Part shown: piece after piece, positions 35,301 to 50,300 of the stretch
Position numbering within the stretch: position 1 is the stretch's first letter
Layout of the letters: each line of letters starts with the position of its first letter
NCBI RefSeq assembly: GCF_905220415.1
Contig: NC_059539.1
Coordinates: forward strand, 8,742,001 to 8,806,000
Direction: 5' to 3'
DNA from: Colias croceus
Taxonomy: Eukaryota; Arthropoda; Insecta; Lepidoptera; Pieridae
DNA: 64,000 nucleotides
The notes under the pieces: generated by a model
Told to the model about the DNA's origin: nothing
The model's input: the letters and a program-made list of their open reading frames with translations, nothing else
Databases searched by the model: none
Made by a program: the position numbers and the translations under genes

Positions 35301-38300
35301 CCTACTTCAAACGATTTTACGGAATTAGAACAAATTGTTGAAACATCCTTTAATATCGATGTAATTTCTTTGATATCTTACTATAGTATCGAGAAAATAC
35401 CTAGCAGCTTAATATCTTAATATAGTAAACTGCCTAGGTATTTTCTTAACCTCCTATTTTATTTGTAGGTGCCGTATGGTGTTACCATCCCAATTCAAAT
35501 CAAAGCATTGTGTGCGGTACCATATTTGTCTTCGAACGTAAAAATAATAGACTTTGGTACAATAAGATGTGGTGACAAAGTTGTTTGTTCCATACCACTC
35601 AAAAATGTGTATGTCGTGTTTTATTAGTATACTTATTTATCAAATGGGTACTATAAGCACAGATAATAAAATACTTTACCTAAATATAAGTAAGATCTTA
35701 ATGAAATTATATGATGAATAAGATTATATAATATGTTTTACAGTGGTAAACCTGCATGCATTTGGTACGTTAATTTAAAAGCTAAAAGTCCGGGACCTAA
35801 TCCTATGACGGTCTTAGATACCTCTGGTAAATATGAGCCAGGCGAAGGTGGATGGTTGAGTATAGCATTTAAGCCCACTATGGAGGTATTAATATTTTCC
35901 TAAAATGTTAAGATTTTTATGAGGTATATGTAAATTATTAATGAATTTTGTTTGCAGTTACCATATGAAGGAATTCTTATATTCAAATTCCATATGAATC
36001 CAAATAGAATGACTATTCCTGTTGTGGGACAAGGAATCTTACCTCAAATTCATATCATAGGACCGAACGTCAATTTCCCACCAACATTACCTTGGGCTGA
36101 AACTACTGATATATATTTTGGTTTAACAAATCCTTGTCCATTTCCAATTGAATTAATTATTGCTCATAGCGACATGTGAGTATTTTTCTGCGCTGATTAT
36201 GATGTACCATTTTCGAAATCTATAATAACATACTGAATATTTCAGCAAATGGAATCAGGAAGATGAAATTTATCAATTGCTGTATAAATATTACAATAAA
36301 CCGAATGAAATGTTAGTTTCGGCTATAAAACCGGGAGCGGGTATGCCTCAAGAAATATTGAGCTTTTACTTTAAGTTTAAGGAACAAGTTAGGAGGTATT
36401 TTATATATTTACTGATTAAACTTATTTTATTACCTAACCCTTTATCACACTGTTAAACATTTTTCTCATAGATGTATTGAAGAAGAAGGTCAGATGTCCA
36501 AGGCGTCAACTGCAAGGCAATCTGCTTCTACTAAGTAAAAAATAATACTTTAATACCGATTTTCTTCTTGTTAACATTAATGTGCAGATATATTATAATT
36601 TTCTATACATTTTAATAGAAAAGCGCAAAAGAGTCCAAAAACAGCTCCAAAAGCTTCAAGTGCGAAGGATGCAGCTGGTCCGAGAAAAGCTAGAACTGAA
36701 GCAGAAATTGTTAATGGTATGTTGTTGGAATAGCCTTATAACCTTGAATCTATTATACTCGTATTGTTTCTTAAAAGCGTAACATTTACACAATTTTAAT
36801 ATTATTTATTTAAGATGTTATGAAGTCTATGAAAGATAACGGCGTCGATCCTCTTAAGGAGTGTCTTGACGTGTGTGAAAGTGCAACCTCAGTTATTGAT
36901 ACTGACAGGCACTCAAAAGGGATGCTTATATTTTTTCATGGTTCACCATGTGAAGGTTTGTGTATATTATTTTTATGCCAAGTTGTTTCACAATTCGAAT
37001 CATCATTTAAATAATAATAATAATAAGGGCGTAGGGATGTGACGACCCCATCGCCCACGGTTGGAATATCTATTGTTTACGTGACAATAGATATTCCACC
37101 CGTGCAGTCAGTCAACCCGCAGGACACCTTGTGGCGGGGTGTCGGGGAGTAGCGACCCCGCGGGAACCGAGTGCTCCCGGGGGAGGCCCCTGTCTTCATC
37201 TCCGGCTTGCCTTCACCGGCCGGTCGGAGTGAAGCCTGACGAGGACAGGACCCCCACCTCTGGCTTGCCTTAACCGGCCGGCCAGAGTGGAGTCGCGAGA
37301 GCTTTTAGCTCGAAGGGTGGATGCGAATCGTAAGTGGCGAGTGGGCACGTGATGCTAGACCCTCAGGGAGCGCGTGATCGTCGTTTAAAGTCCAGGGACG
37401 CCTCTCCACCCTTAGCTGCTCACGACATGTTGCCCTCTTGTTGCTAAGTTACAGCGACTTTTTAGAGGGCCCATCTGTGAGAGGGCGAGTCACCGTCTGC
37501 CAATATATTTTTACAAACTTTGTTGTAGAAAGGCAGACGCCATAGTTCCTATAGATCCAGTAACCTGTCCACATAGCATCCCTTCCATAGTCCAGTCATT
37601 TATTTCCATTTTCTGCAATAGTCCTACATCGGCCGCGGACTGCCCAGGGCTGTATCTCTATATAGTGCAGTCATGGGCAGGCTGCGGCTGGTGTCCCATA
37701 ACACATTAAAACTCTCAAAAGGGCCTCTGCGTGTTGGATCCGTGTCCCCACGTAAGCCTTCCAAAAGACCGGGTACCGTCCTTCTGGTGGTACCCGAGTA
37801 TTATGGAGATGAGAAACATAATAATAATGTATATTTTAGAAATTCATTGCCAAGAAATAGCATATTCTACCGGAAAAGCACTTGGACTACCTACTATTAA
37901 TGCAGACGTTTGTGTGGTAGAAGCATTGTGTGTAAGTCAATGCAACGCAAAAATGGTGTTAATAACTGCTATAAATGAAATGTACGAACTGACACGAAAA
38001 TGCAATAAAGATTCTGATGAAACGGGAATAGAATGTGAAGGTATTAATTCTTTACCTAATGACTGATCAAATTGAATAACACCGTGGTTCATGTTTGTTG
38101 GGTTATATTTAAACAACTTGTAGTACCTATCTCTCTTGTTTTGTAGATAATATATTTGAAGAAACTGATGATGAATTTGACATTATATGGAAGAAAATAG
38201 AGTTTTTATCAAACAGCAAAAATGTAAACACCCCTCGTTCCAAAGCAAGTGATAAAAAGAAAAAAAAGTCGCCCACGTCGTCTATAGCATCCCATACAGC

Positions 38301-41300
38301 GCTTGGAGCTATGGGCTCTACTACTATGTTCCATATGGTATGTTTATTTTTTTATAGGTTTAATAATAATATATTAGTGAACCATTTCTTAATTATTTTT
38401 TTAATAGGATTTGACACAAGAACTTCTCAACGATTTCTTCAATCAACATAAATTCAGTCGTGGATTCATTGTGGACACCTTGACAAGTATCGTTTTTAAA
38501 AGCCCGTCACTCGTTATATCTACTCTCATAAAGTGTAAAAGCAACATATGGAACATACATCTTGTATTATGTCAATCAGATTTTTCAAAGTGGGCTCAAA
38601 ATTATGAAGAAACTCAAAGAGACCATGATAATATCGATGAGTAAGTTATTTGAAAAATATTATAATACGCAAATCGCAAAGCTTCACTATATTATGCGCT
38701 TGTTTATGTTTGCCTTCGATAGATTAATTTAGACTTTCACTCCTCCTTCCTTTTTTGTAACGAAAACAAAATGTCTTAGATGCCTAACGATAGGGTACAA
38801 AAATAAATTTCATGGTTTACGAAAAAAATATTTATAACGCGATTAAGGTAAAATAATACTGCTCATTTATTTTAAGAAATATATCAAAAGTATATGACGA
38901 AACAGAAATAGCAGAGATAGTAGATTCTTTCGAAGATATGGGAGATGACGAGTACGAAAATGCGAATCCTGAACTTAAGTCTATTTATATTACCTACGGC
39001 TTAGAAGAAAGGAGAATGAAATATTACGAAAAAAGAGGGTAACTTAACTAACACTCGCATATAAATTCCAGTTCACGGTTTATTTAAAAATAAAAATACT
39101 TACCTATGAGTCTTCTTTTGTAGATACCCCAATGATAGTCTAAAGCAAGAGAAAAGTGCGAAAGGTAAAATTTATTTAAAAAGACGTCATTATCTATCAG
39201 TTTTAAAGCAATGTAGTACCTGCTATAAATTATAAATCAAATCTTTTAACAGATCGAAGTAAGTCATTATTGGTGGTTGATAACGAATCGAAGAAAAAAA
39301 TTAAAAAAGACGATACGAAAGGTAAGTCAAGTTTGCAATGACTATATTGAAAAAAAATCTATTATAAGTAATTTCTATTTTCAATAATAATTTTAATCGT
39401 TTTAGGCAAACCTACAAGTGAATACGTATTAATGAGTACAAAATATAATGACTATTTAAAAAACACATATGAAACTTTAATTAACTTAGCAAATAATTGG
39501 ATATTAGAAGAATGCGACGTAGGCTTCCCTATTGTTGGCTTTAATGGACAGGTTGTAGGTTCAACTCATAAAAAAGTCAAGAAAAAGTCGGAGATGCAAT
39601 TACAGGTATTTAAATTTTAGTAGGTATATTAAAAAAATCGTTGACGCTGTTTTATTATTCTTAAGTTTTAAATTATTGTAAAATTTATTTTATAGGCATC
39701 TGAAGTCGATATCACTGACAGAGGATTCCCATTAACTCTAGTAATGTGTCCATGCTTGCGTTACAAGAAAGCAATTGTAAATATGTTTATGCGATCAGAC
39801 CTTGTCCGAGAAGCTCTTCAAGAAGAGGAGGTATCTGATATACTCAAATGTCCTGTGAATATCAAAGAATTTACAGTTTTATTGCCAAAAACATTCCCAT
39901 TGATACTGAATGAAGAACCTCTGCAATGGCGTTATTTGGAGGAAGCGCCGGTATTTCCTTTTTACATTTTATTAATTTATTATTTTCGAAATATTAAACC
40001 CTGCTGATGATTTGAATTTTAAGATTAAAAAATGCGAATGCAATCCGCTTACTGATTTAAACTTACTGGATGATACAACACAAGAAAATGTACTCCATAT
40101 ACTCTCAAAATGGCATTGCACGTGTGGTAAAAAGGTAAGATGTTTAATATTTGAATTTTTGAATTTAAATATAAAATCGAACCATTAAAATTCATTGTTT
40201 TTAGGTCACGTCTTCACAAACTTCAACAAGTGAAATTCCATCCCTGTCAGTTGAGAAAATAATATCAGAAGAAAATCCGGAGTACTTTTATCCCTTGCCA
40301 TTACGTAGTGTGAAGTCCACGAAAGGTGTGTAATATACATAATGTAATATAATTATTTGTGTAAAATTTAGATTTTATTATTGTTTATGTCCTTGCAGTT
40401 TTAATTTTGTTCTTATCCTATAAAAATAATTACACAAAATGTCTAGGCTATAGTCATCTTTATTTGGAGTTGTGCCTGTGCCTTTAACACTTATATATTT
40501 ATTATATACACACCGGCACAATTAGCGGAACAGAAAAAAAAGTGAGACTTTAGAGATAATAACGCATATATTTGACGAAAATGTAATTAGACACAAAATA
40601 ACAAGTTGATTAACATCTTTTAACAACGACTTTGAAAAAGTCTTCGTTATTTTTTATTGAAAAATAAAGAAATTTGAAATAAGTGAAATTTTTAGATGAT
40701 TATGAACCATCACAAAAAAATAAAAAAGTAAGCATTAAATGATTTGACAATAAAATTAAAGTAAAATTAATAACGAGTGTTTCTCTCTCTTGCTCTGATT
40801 ACGGTTTCCATTCGTCTGGGCTTGCTACAGATTATGTTATCGATGATTTCTTGAGGCAACCGCTCTCACTCCTCAAGTAATGCGTTTCGAAGTTCATTCA
40901 GATTGTTGGGAGATGGCATTCTGGATTTAACCCTTCTTTTTAGCAAGTTCCAGATATGCTTTATCGGATTCATATCGGGGGAATTTGCTGGCCACTGCAT
41001 CACCGGTATACCTACGTGGCTCAGATATGCCTGTACCGATTGTGCACTATGAGCACGAGCATTATCTTGCATTAGAATAAAGTCGTCACCAATAAATGGG
41101 GCAAATGGTACAACATGTTCTTCTTAAATGTCTCTGATGTATTTATCTGCTGTCATGGTCCCTCCTGTGACTATCAATAACTCCGTGCGAGCTCTCAAAC
41201 ATATCCCTCCCCAAACCTTAATCGAGCCGCTACCATACGCCACTGTGTGTTCAAAATTAGACTATATTTGGCGTTCTATTCTGTGTCTCCATATTCGCTG

Positions 41301-44300
41301 TCTCCCATCGATCTGTTTTAAAAGAACTCTGCACTCATCAGTAAAGAGAACCTGCTGCCGTTCGTTCAAATCCCAGACGATGTTCTCGCGTATAGGTTTC
41401 TGTTCCGCTAATTGTGCCGGTGTGTGTATATTATGTTCATGAACCCCTCCATTGATTAAAGATTTTATTTATGATATAGATCATGACGATAGAATAGTAC
41501 TGCATCCTGGAGATCTAGTTAGATGCAAATATTCATTTAGTCCACAAGTCGAGGGAAACTATAGTGTGAAACGATTTTTTGAGGTCAGCGGCTGGCCAGA
41601 ATCTAGAGTTGAGATAAATATATCCGGAATTTGTGATTTGCCAAGGTAACAAAATCATTTTTGAAATTTCCAAATTCCACTGGTAGGTACAAAGAATTAC
41701 TGGATCTTATACAACCCAAAGACTTCTATTTAAACTGAGTTTAAGAAGTCTTTGATATAACTATGATAAGGTTTTATTAATTACTTTCATTTGTGTAAAT
41801 TTTCAACACCGCTTAGAATTAGATTAATAGAAAGGTAAAGTACACCCTTTCTTATTTACCATTCCTTATTTACCCCTACTGCAGATTAGACAGCCGACCC
41901 AAAAAAATGTTTGAAAATTTTGTTAGAAGAATCGTAGAAGACAAAGTTTATAAAGTAACGTATATAGATGAACAGAAGTTATTTGAATTTGGACCTATTT
42001 TCATTGGAAGTAACCGGTAATTTATTAACATTTAAATCTTAAAACTATTACTTAAGCAAAAGGTATAAATCAACTAATTATACCTACACCCTTTAAATAT
42101 GATAATAAGTCAAAATAATGATCAGCAGCAACAAAATTGTAAGGAAATAGTATGTATTCATTCTCAGAGGTACCTACTACCTACCTACATAATTTCGACT
42201 TAAAATATAAATAGTAACAAATTTTCTTAGGATATATGAAGAGCACTATTCAATCGACCTAAGAAATTCTTCATTAATAACAGCAGACGTAGTCATAGAA
42301 TTTTTGGAAGACACATCAGTTTTTCAAATTGACAAAACATTTATACGATTAGAGGTGAGTAGATAATAATTAATTATAACTTATAACCATCATAAAGCTT
42401 TTTAAGATGACTAACCGTAATTAAAAATGTATACCTAGCTTTTTTAAATTTTAATGATTTAATGTTTTTATTAGCCTGGTTGTCGAGGAAAAGTAACTGT
42501 CTTCGCGGCGCCCGCAGATCTCGGCGTTCACACGAGCGTGCTTCTATTTTGCGTAAAGGATAATCCAGAGATAGTTTCAATAAAAATAGCTTGCACTGGA
42601 GTTGTGCCTGCTGTAGAAATTCTACCGCTGACAAAGACTATTGGTTAGAAGTACATATTAATTCACTTATTTCTATCAGCTCATGATGTTTACACTTGCT
42701 TGGAAACGTAAATAAATTCTGACGATGTTATTCTTATTTGTTTTAGTTTCTTTAGCATATTAACTAAGTACCATTCATTTAAAAAAGCTTGAATATAAGT
42801 TCACGGTAAGATTTTTTTTTTCAGAATACGGCCGACATTTACTATACAGAAGAGAAGATGATCGTTTCATTGTTAAAAATGACTCAATATTACCAATTAT
42901 GTGGCAAATTCGTAATCCTCAAGATTTTATTGAAGATTTTATAATAGCGCAGACATCTGGTATAGTTCAACGCCAAGATAATCAAGTTGTGCCTGTCACC
43001 TATATTGCCTGCAGAGTTGGCGTGACAGCTCATAAACCCCTCACAATTGATGTACGTATTTGAAAAAGTGATTAAATTGTTCATCTTATTTCCAGTACCA
43101 ATAGTACCGATATACGATAATAAGTATGTAACACGATAATTCCACAGATATACGATGCTGAAGGGAGGGGAAACCCAATGATTGTAGATGTTCTTTATTT
43201 ATCAGCAGAATGTTATGATGTTATGGTTGAGTGCGCTTACGAGAACCCGAGTGAAAATTTCTTAAATTATGGCAATGTTAAAGTGAATTCCACAGTTTAC
43301 CAAGAAATGTACCTCTTGAATAGAGGCAAATATAATATTTTTTACAAGTAAGTTATTACAGGAATAGTAGATGACATTAAGCTGAGAAGAAATTAATTAA
43401 TATTACATGATATTTAAGATTGAACTAATAATTGTTATTTATTTTTTTCGATATTTTAGATTAAAAAAGGTCAAAAACTTCCCTGAACCTTCATTATTGA
43501 AGTCGTTCGAGGCGGTGCCAGACTATGGGGTGATACCACCAACCTTGAAACTAGCAACGATAGAATTTGAATGTACACCTACCACCTCCATGAATTTAAT
43601 AAACGTCCCAGCATATACATGTTCATTGTTAGATGGCAGTAAAAATCAAGTAGTTGTAGCCAAATTTCCAGTTTGTGTTACTATTGCCTCGTTCTACAAT
43701 ACGTTAGTAATCTGTGATATACTTTATTATTTCCATAAATTAACGATGATAATATAATGAGATACATTAACCAATAAATTATCTCTAGGTTTACCCTCTT
43801 TCCACTGGGAGAACTGAATTTTCATATAATACCGGTCGGTAGTGGTGTAATGCGGGATGTTATTTTAAACAATACGAGTAAATGCCCAATAACGTACGAA
43901 ATTATACTACCGCCTGAATATCAACCTGATCCTGATGCACCTTTACCTGCGGCGAAATTAAAAGACAATAAGTATGTCAAATGAATAAGTGACTCTTAAA
44001 TTCATGACAACCGTTACATTCTCTTTATTTTTTTAGAATTAAAAATCCACCGCTTAAATGTGGAAATTTCTTCATAATGAATGACGATAATTTACTCGCT
44101 CCGGGAACAAGTCGGACACTTCAAATACAATTTATGGCGACAGCGGCTAAAACATTTGAAGAAACAATCAAGTTTATTATAAGTGACACCTGTCCAGCCG
44201 AAGCGTGCGGGGTACCGCTTAAATTAGTTGGCACTGGTGCGATGCCCACGTTAGACTTCTGGAATATAGAAACAACATTCCGAGAACATTTAATCGTGAA

Positions 44301-47300
44301 AAATCTTTCTGAATATAAAGTTCCAGAGGTCAGCACGCAAACTTTCAACAAGATAACCACTAGTGATAAAATTAAAAAAAAAAAAACAAATATATTTTTG
44401 CTTGTTTCAGTCATCGCCGCATTGTGTTTTCGTAGAAGATTCGGTGACATTATATTTTTATTGCGTGAATGTCAACACAAGTTATACAGCAACAATAGAC
44501 TTGTACAATAGTGGCTTAGTTGCTTCTGTTCTTAGTATGAAACTGCATTACCAGTCAAACTCAAACCCCGATATCTTCTCGTTGGATAAATATGAAACTC
44601 ACATCGAGCCATTATTACATAAAAATCTAGGAATTATATTCAGCCCAAAGACTCTTATAGTAAGTTAAAAACTTCAAAATGTCTGTGATTTTCTTTTTAT
44701 CACTAGGGACTAACACTAAAAACTACTTTTAGGAGTATAGAGCTGTTCTGGAAATTAAACTAAAACTGCTTGATAATCAGGAACAATCTTTTAGAGTATG
44801 TTTAATTGGTGAAGGAGTCATCCCAAGGATTCGTCTGGTGGCCCCCCAATTACGCCACCATAGAATCGCATTGTTGCAATTCCCAGTAACATGTTTAGGA
44901 TCTATCAGTAACAAACAAATACGCTTTAGAAATATAAGTTCGGTCAAAACTGAAGTGATTGCAGAAGTATTGTGTCCACTCAAAGAAGAACGACCTATAT
45001 TTTGGATAACAACCAGTCATGGTAGTGAACGTATGATTTTGCAAGGTAACAATGGTACGGTGCATTTTCAATAAATGATACTTTTATATTTCAAATAGTA
45101 TGTCAATGTGATGATTCTTTTTTATTTAAGATGATATTAATGATTGTATGCGACTCATATTACGTCCGAAAGAATTAGCTACATTAAATGTACATTATAA
45201 TCCAATACGAAGAGGCAGAATTTCTTGCGATGTTAAACTAACGATATTTGAAAATCCCTATGAATTTTTCGTTGTTAGTATTTTTTACATTAACATTACC
45301 TGTTATTTTGTTTTAAATCTGATACAAATGATTATATACATGATTTTGTGAAGGTATTGTGTGAAGCTGAAGCATTTATGGAAGATGTTATATTACTGGG
45401 TCTAGAGATGCTTTCAATGGATCTTGATTTGGATGCATATAAATCAGCAGAAGGGTAAATTAAATAAATGAATTTTGCTGCAAAAATTGTAAAGTACCTA
45501 TTAAAATGGGAAAATTATGATAGCAGTTAAAAGTTCAAATTTTTTCACATAGTCGAGTTTTGTTTTTCTTTTAATTTCTTTTACCTTTTTGCCTGTACAG
45601 CACTGTGTCTACAGTTTCTACGTTAGATAGTAGAAAAAAAAGTAAAAGTGCAGCACCGTTTGAAAAAAGAAAATCTAAAATAGATACAAAGAAAAGTAAA
45701 AGAATGTCGCAAGCGTCGGTAAAACACAGTGACACTACAAGTAGTATGGAACATTACGTACAAAAATATGTTCTGGAATTCGGTTAGTACAACTTTAAAA
45801 ACCCATATTTCAATATTGGTATGAATCTGTAAATAACACGAACATTTCAAGGACCATAGTATATTGCAGGTGGATGCGAACTTTGTACAATTCAAAAAAG
45901 ATCCGTCATAATGGTCAACAATTCTGAGAAAATGTACCGATTTAGTTGGGAAGAAGCAGAACCTATAGTTGTTAGACCATCAATTGGTTATATTTTACCT
46001 GGTGAAGAAAAAGATTTGGAAATAATGTTCTTCTCCCAGAAACCTGTTTCAATCAAAAAGGTAAAATCTCATGTTATTGTTATGGGTTACTTAAATGTAA
46101 TAATTTTATAAAATTTACTCCTACAGGAGTTTCTAAACCTTTCTTTATTGGCGGTTGATGACGCTATGAATGCCGATATTCGAGGTATAGCTTGGGACAA
46201 TCGACAGACCGTTACCATATTTGACCATAATGAGTATGTTGTTATTTCCTATTATATAAAAATATTTTGATCTTATTGAAATTAATACATATGATCGAAT
46301 TATAGAGAAATTTGTGTAAATGAGAGATATGAAGAAATCATCACAGAACAGTCCCACGTAGCACCTGAAAATGTACTCGATGTTTTAAATATGATTGTTG
46401 TTTATTCTGCTTTAACTGAATACACAAAATATACGTGTGATTTACGAGAAGAAATCAATTTAGAGGATACCTTTATCTATCAAGTTAGTTATCTATCAAT
46501 TTAATATAAACTAGAAAAAAAACTTTTAATGCCTAATGCGATTTACATTTTGCAGACAAGACACTTCAATTTTAAAGTGAAAAATGTTGGAAAGGTTCCA
46601 ATGAAAGTTGTTTGGAACTTTGTTATTGATGATGAATTTCCAACAAGAATAGATAAGCCTCTAATAAAGGTTGGTTTCTATAGCAATTATAAGTTATTTT
46701 AAATAATAGCTAAAATATTATAAATTTGCTAACATTCCACTTTTTTACATTCATGAGAAATATTCAATTAAACTCAATAAACACATTTCATTGTAACAGA
46801 AAGCGATGGAAACTGTCGAAGAAGAAGATGCGAACAATATTTGCGGTGATTCTATTAATCGTGAATCTGTTGAGAATAAAAACGATGGTGAATATTCATT
46901 TCATGACATTGGGATTTATGAGACACCATATGAATAGAACTGAGTTTGCTTTCTTTTTAGGTCCAAGTAAAGTAACGCTGTTTAGTGAGAAAAGTAGCAG
47001 AGAAAGTGTTGATACTTGGTTTGAAGTAGACCTACCGTTTATGATAGAGCCAACCAAAGAATGTTTAAAACCAAATGAAAGTTGCACTTTTAAAGTTACG
47101 TTTGCGCCTCTTGATGCATTTATGTATAAAGTTAGACTAAAAAGTGGAATAGGTAACCTTCATAATATTTACATTTATTTAGATTATGTATGAAAATCAC
47201 AAAGATGGTGAATTTAACAACTATATTTACAGATAACCTGGATCCATATGACATGAATATATCATGTAAAATAACAGCAAAATCTTTAATCCCCTTCGTA

Positions 47301-50300
47301 CATTTAGATATTGAAGAAAGCGATTATTTAACATCAGGGAGAAGAAAAGTTTCTGGTGTAGCATTACCAAAACATATCACAGTGTTAGAGTTTAATGTAC
47401 TCGGTTCAGGGTGTTATAAAAAGTATGTGTTTAGTTGTAAATTATGATGTTGAGAAGTTACTAGGTAGGTATATATGCTGAAAAACGTGGTACAGTATTC
47501 TGACCTACGTGTGATAAAGCGATTGTAATAAAATAGATATAATATACAGAAATTCGTTTATCTGCGATACTTTTTTAGACAAATAAATTTATTTACATCC
47601 TGGGCATTAGATAATTCATAACTGTACATAATATTACCTACCTTCTTTCAGATATGTTTGTAGTTCTCGATTTACACTCTTATTACTTAACATATTTTTA
47701 ATTATATTTTAAAGGATCTTTAATGTTATCAATCCCACAAGCGAAGCGTATGAATTTATATTTGAAATGGTGATGTCGGACAAACCGGAACTAATACCGG
47801 TACATTGTAACATGCTAAAAGGTTACGTGGAAGGCGGAACTTCTACAGAAGTTGAATTTACATTTTCACCGACTGCACCAGGGGTATATGTTTTACTTTT
47901 AGACTATATAAATTTTAGATTTGCTCTAGATCACGGGCGATGGTGGTCGCTGACGCTGACTCTAAAGAGACCCACCTGCCTTTTTTTGGATAGTTAATTA
48001 TATGATAGATAAATTAACTAATCCTATTTATTTTCCTTAGGTTTATGAATCTCAATGGAAGTTTATAATTCCTGTATACTCGATAATATTGAATCTCCTC
48101 GTGGTGGGCATTGTACGAGAGCCGGATATTTCTTTCGTACCAACGATACTCTTGATACGGAATTCATTAGTAGGATTCACTACAGAAAATATAGTTTTAT
48201 TGAAGAACAACGAAAGCGAAGCATTGAACTTTGAATTTAAAGGAAATTCTCTATGTAATGAATCCGGCAAGACACCGGTCATCGTTGAGCCAGAAAAGGG
48301 TGTTTTGAAAGCACAATCTGAAACCGAAATAAAGTTCGTATATACAGAGTGTCCCACTGTTTGACTGTTGGTATACTAAGCTCAAAGGAGGATATAGTTT
48401 AGCATACGCAGAGTACGTAAAAAATACTTATAAAATTCCAGACGCATTTTTTTTTCAAAAAGAATAATTCTTAAAACTCTATGTGTACACCCATAACAAA
48501 CAACCCACCCAACTTTGCCACCAGCACGTGAGCTATCGTTTAAAATTTTATTTTCAGAGACAAAATCCGTATATGCCGTATATCCGTATATGCCGGCTCA
48601 CGGCTGCGCGAAGCTAGAGAAACATGGATTTTCAGGAAAAATTTATCAAAATTTTTTGACTAAATTTTATTTGTTTAAGTATTTTTTGCGTGATCAGTGT
48701 ATGCAAAACAAGTCCCTCTGCGCTTAGTATACCAATAGTGGGGCACCCTGTATAATTAATCTCTTCAATTAATTCATGGTACATAGAAAAGCTTCATGTG
48801 TGTCCTACTTTACATTGACATTATGTTTTCCCACAGAATTATTTACACGCCAATACAAGATGGACCGCTTTCGTTTAAAATTTTCTGTAGCATACAATAC
48901 TTGACCAAGCTACTAACATTGTGTGTGAATGCCCTAAGTCATTCTATAAAACCTAAAATAACTTATTATTTGATCGGCAATGACCACATTCTGAACAGTG
49001 ACGCACTTACAAATATTCATCTTGATCAGGTGGGCTTTATTAATTGTTTATTTGAAATGGACTTGTTAATACTGAAACTTACTAGACATTGAAGAAAATT
49101 ATAGCTTATACAATTTAATTTTCAACGTTATGTACTTTCTGCATATTCCAGGAAGTTATGATAGATTTATATGACTTGCGGTAATAGCGGATGTGACTTT
49201 TCATTGCCGCCCTGCGCCACATAAAGTCAATAATAAAAATTCAAAATTATTTATTTGGAACAATAAAAACACAAAATACAAAAACTTGTACGATGGCACC
49301 TATAAAAGCTTAAATAAGCTGTGGCACAGGTGCCAACGCCCGCCTCCATACATTAGAAGTTCCACTGACTAACAATAATAATTATTAAATAATAAATTTC
49401 CATACGTTCTCTCAGACGGCGTCAACATACCAAAGAACAATTCCATTTTCAATTAAGAACGACGGCTCAGCAACGTTTTACTTCGAATGGCACTACAATT
49501 GCAGTTCTGTGAAGAAGTATCTACAAGTTAGCGTAGAGCCTTACAGCGGTCACGTTAGCCCCGGCAATGCGGTGGAATGTACCGTCTACTTTACACTGAA
49601 ACAAGTTCCTGTACAAGCGTTTCCAATGACTTTATCGGTAATTCAAACATAATATTGTGAAGATTCAAAGCAAATAATCGGAACAATTTGTTTAGAAAAT
49701 TTTGCTTAGCCTGACTATTTTTTTAACTCTCCTGTTAAGTTAAGAAAGCTGAAGTGAGAAAGTTTCATGTTCCTCTTATCAACATAACGTATAATTTATA
49801 AATTATCTAATCTAGAGTTGAGAATGTGTATCAAATAGGAGTAAAATAACGTACTTTTTAGATTTCCGATGGACCTGAATACAACATATTCCTTCACGCT
49901 GAAATAGAAAAGCCCTTGTACCATTTTTCCTGCATGGAATATGATTTTGGAAAATGTATAGTTAACGCTCCGGATACAACGTACAAGAAAAATATCGCCT
50001 TTGAAAACGACGATAAAGAGCAAATAACGTAAAACATAAAAATTTGTTCTATATTAAAAAATCGATTCTGTTCATTTATTTTAAACTAGCTTCCGCCCGC
50101 GACTCCGTCCGCGTGGAAAAATTAAGAAAAATTAAGATTTATTTTTTTTCTACGTATTTTTCCGGGATAAAAAGTATCCTATTTTATGCCCAGGATAATA
50201 AGGTATAATTATACCAAGTTTCATCGAAATCGAACCGTTAGTTTTCACGTGATGCCTGAACATACAGACAGACAGACAGACAGACAGACAAAAATTTTTT

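Larger units (their letters stand above)
34314..40325 (+). other. HYDIN: HYDIN exons 22-41 (residues ~1517-2549), with kinase-like domain
   Basis: Exons: 34314-34484, 34561-34743, 35151-35360, 35469-35608, 35744-35885, 35958-36175, 36246-36395, 36472-36534, 36619-36716, 36815-36955, 37840-38040, 38147-38337, 38408-38640, 38877-39038, 39124-39164, 39253-39321, 39406-39605, 39696-39950, 40024-40134, 40205-40325. Exons 31-34 encode the adenylate-kinase-like domain, including LPTINADVCVVEAL and LNDFFNQHKFSRGFIVDTL. Exons 33 and 35-38 carry Lys-rich and acidic linkers. Confidence 0.85.

Noticed and set aside
37673..38066. Two plus-strand frames starting in the GC-rich insert
   Set aside because: Their first parts are insert sequence; the true coding part begins at the exon 32 acceptor (37840).
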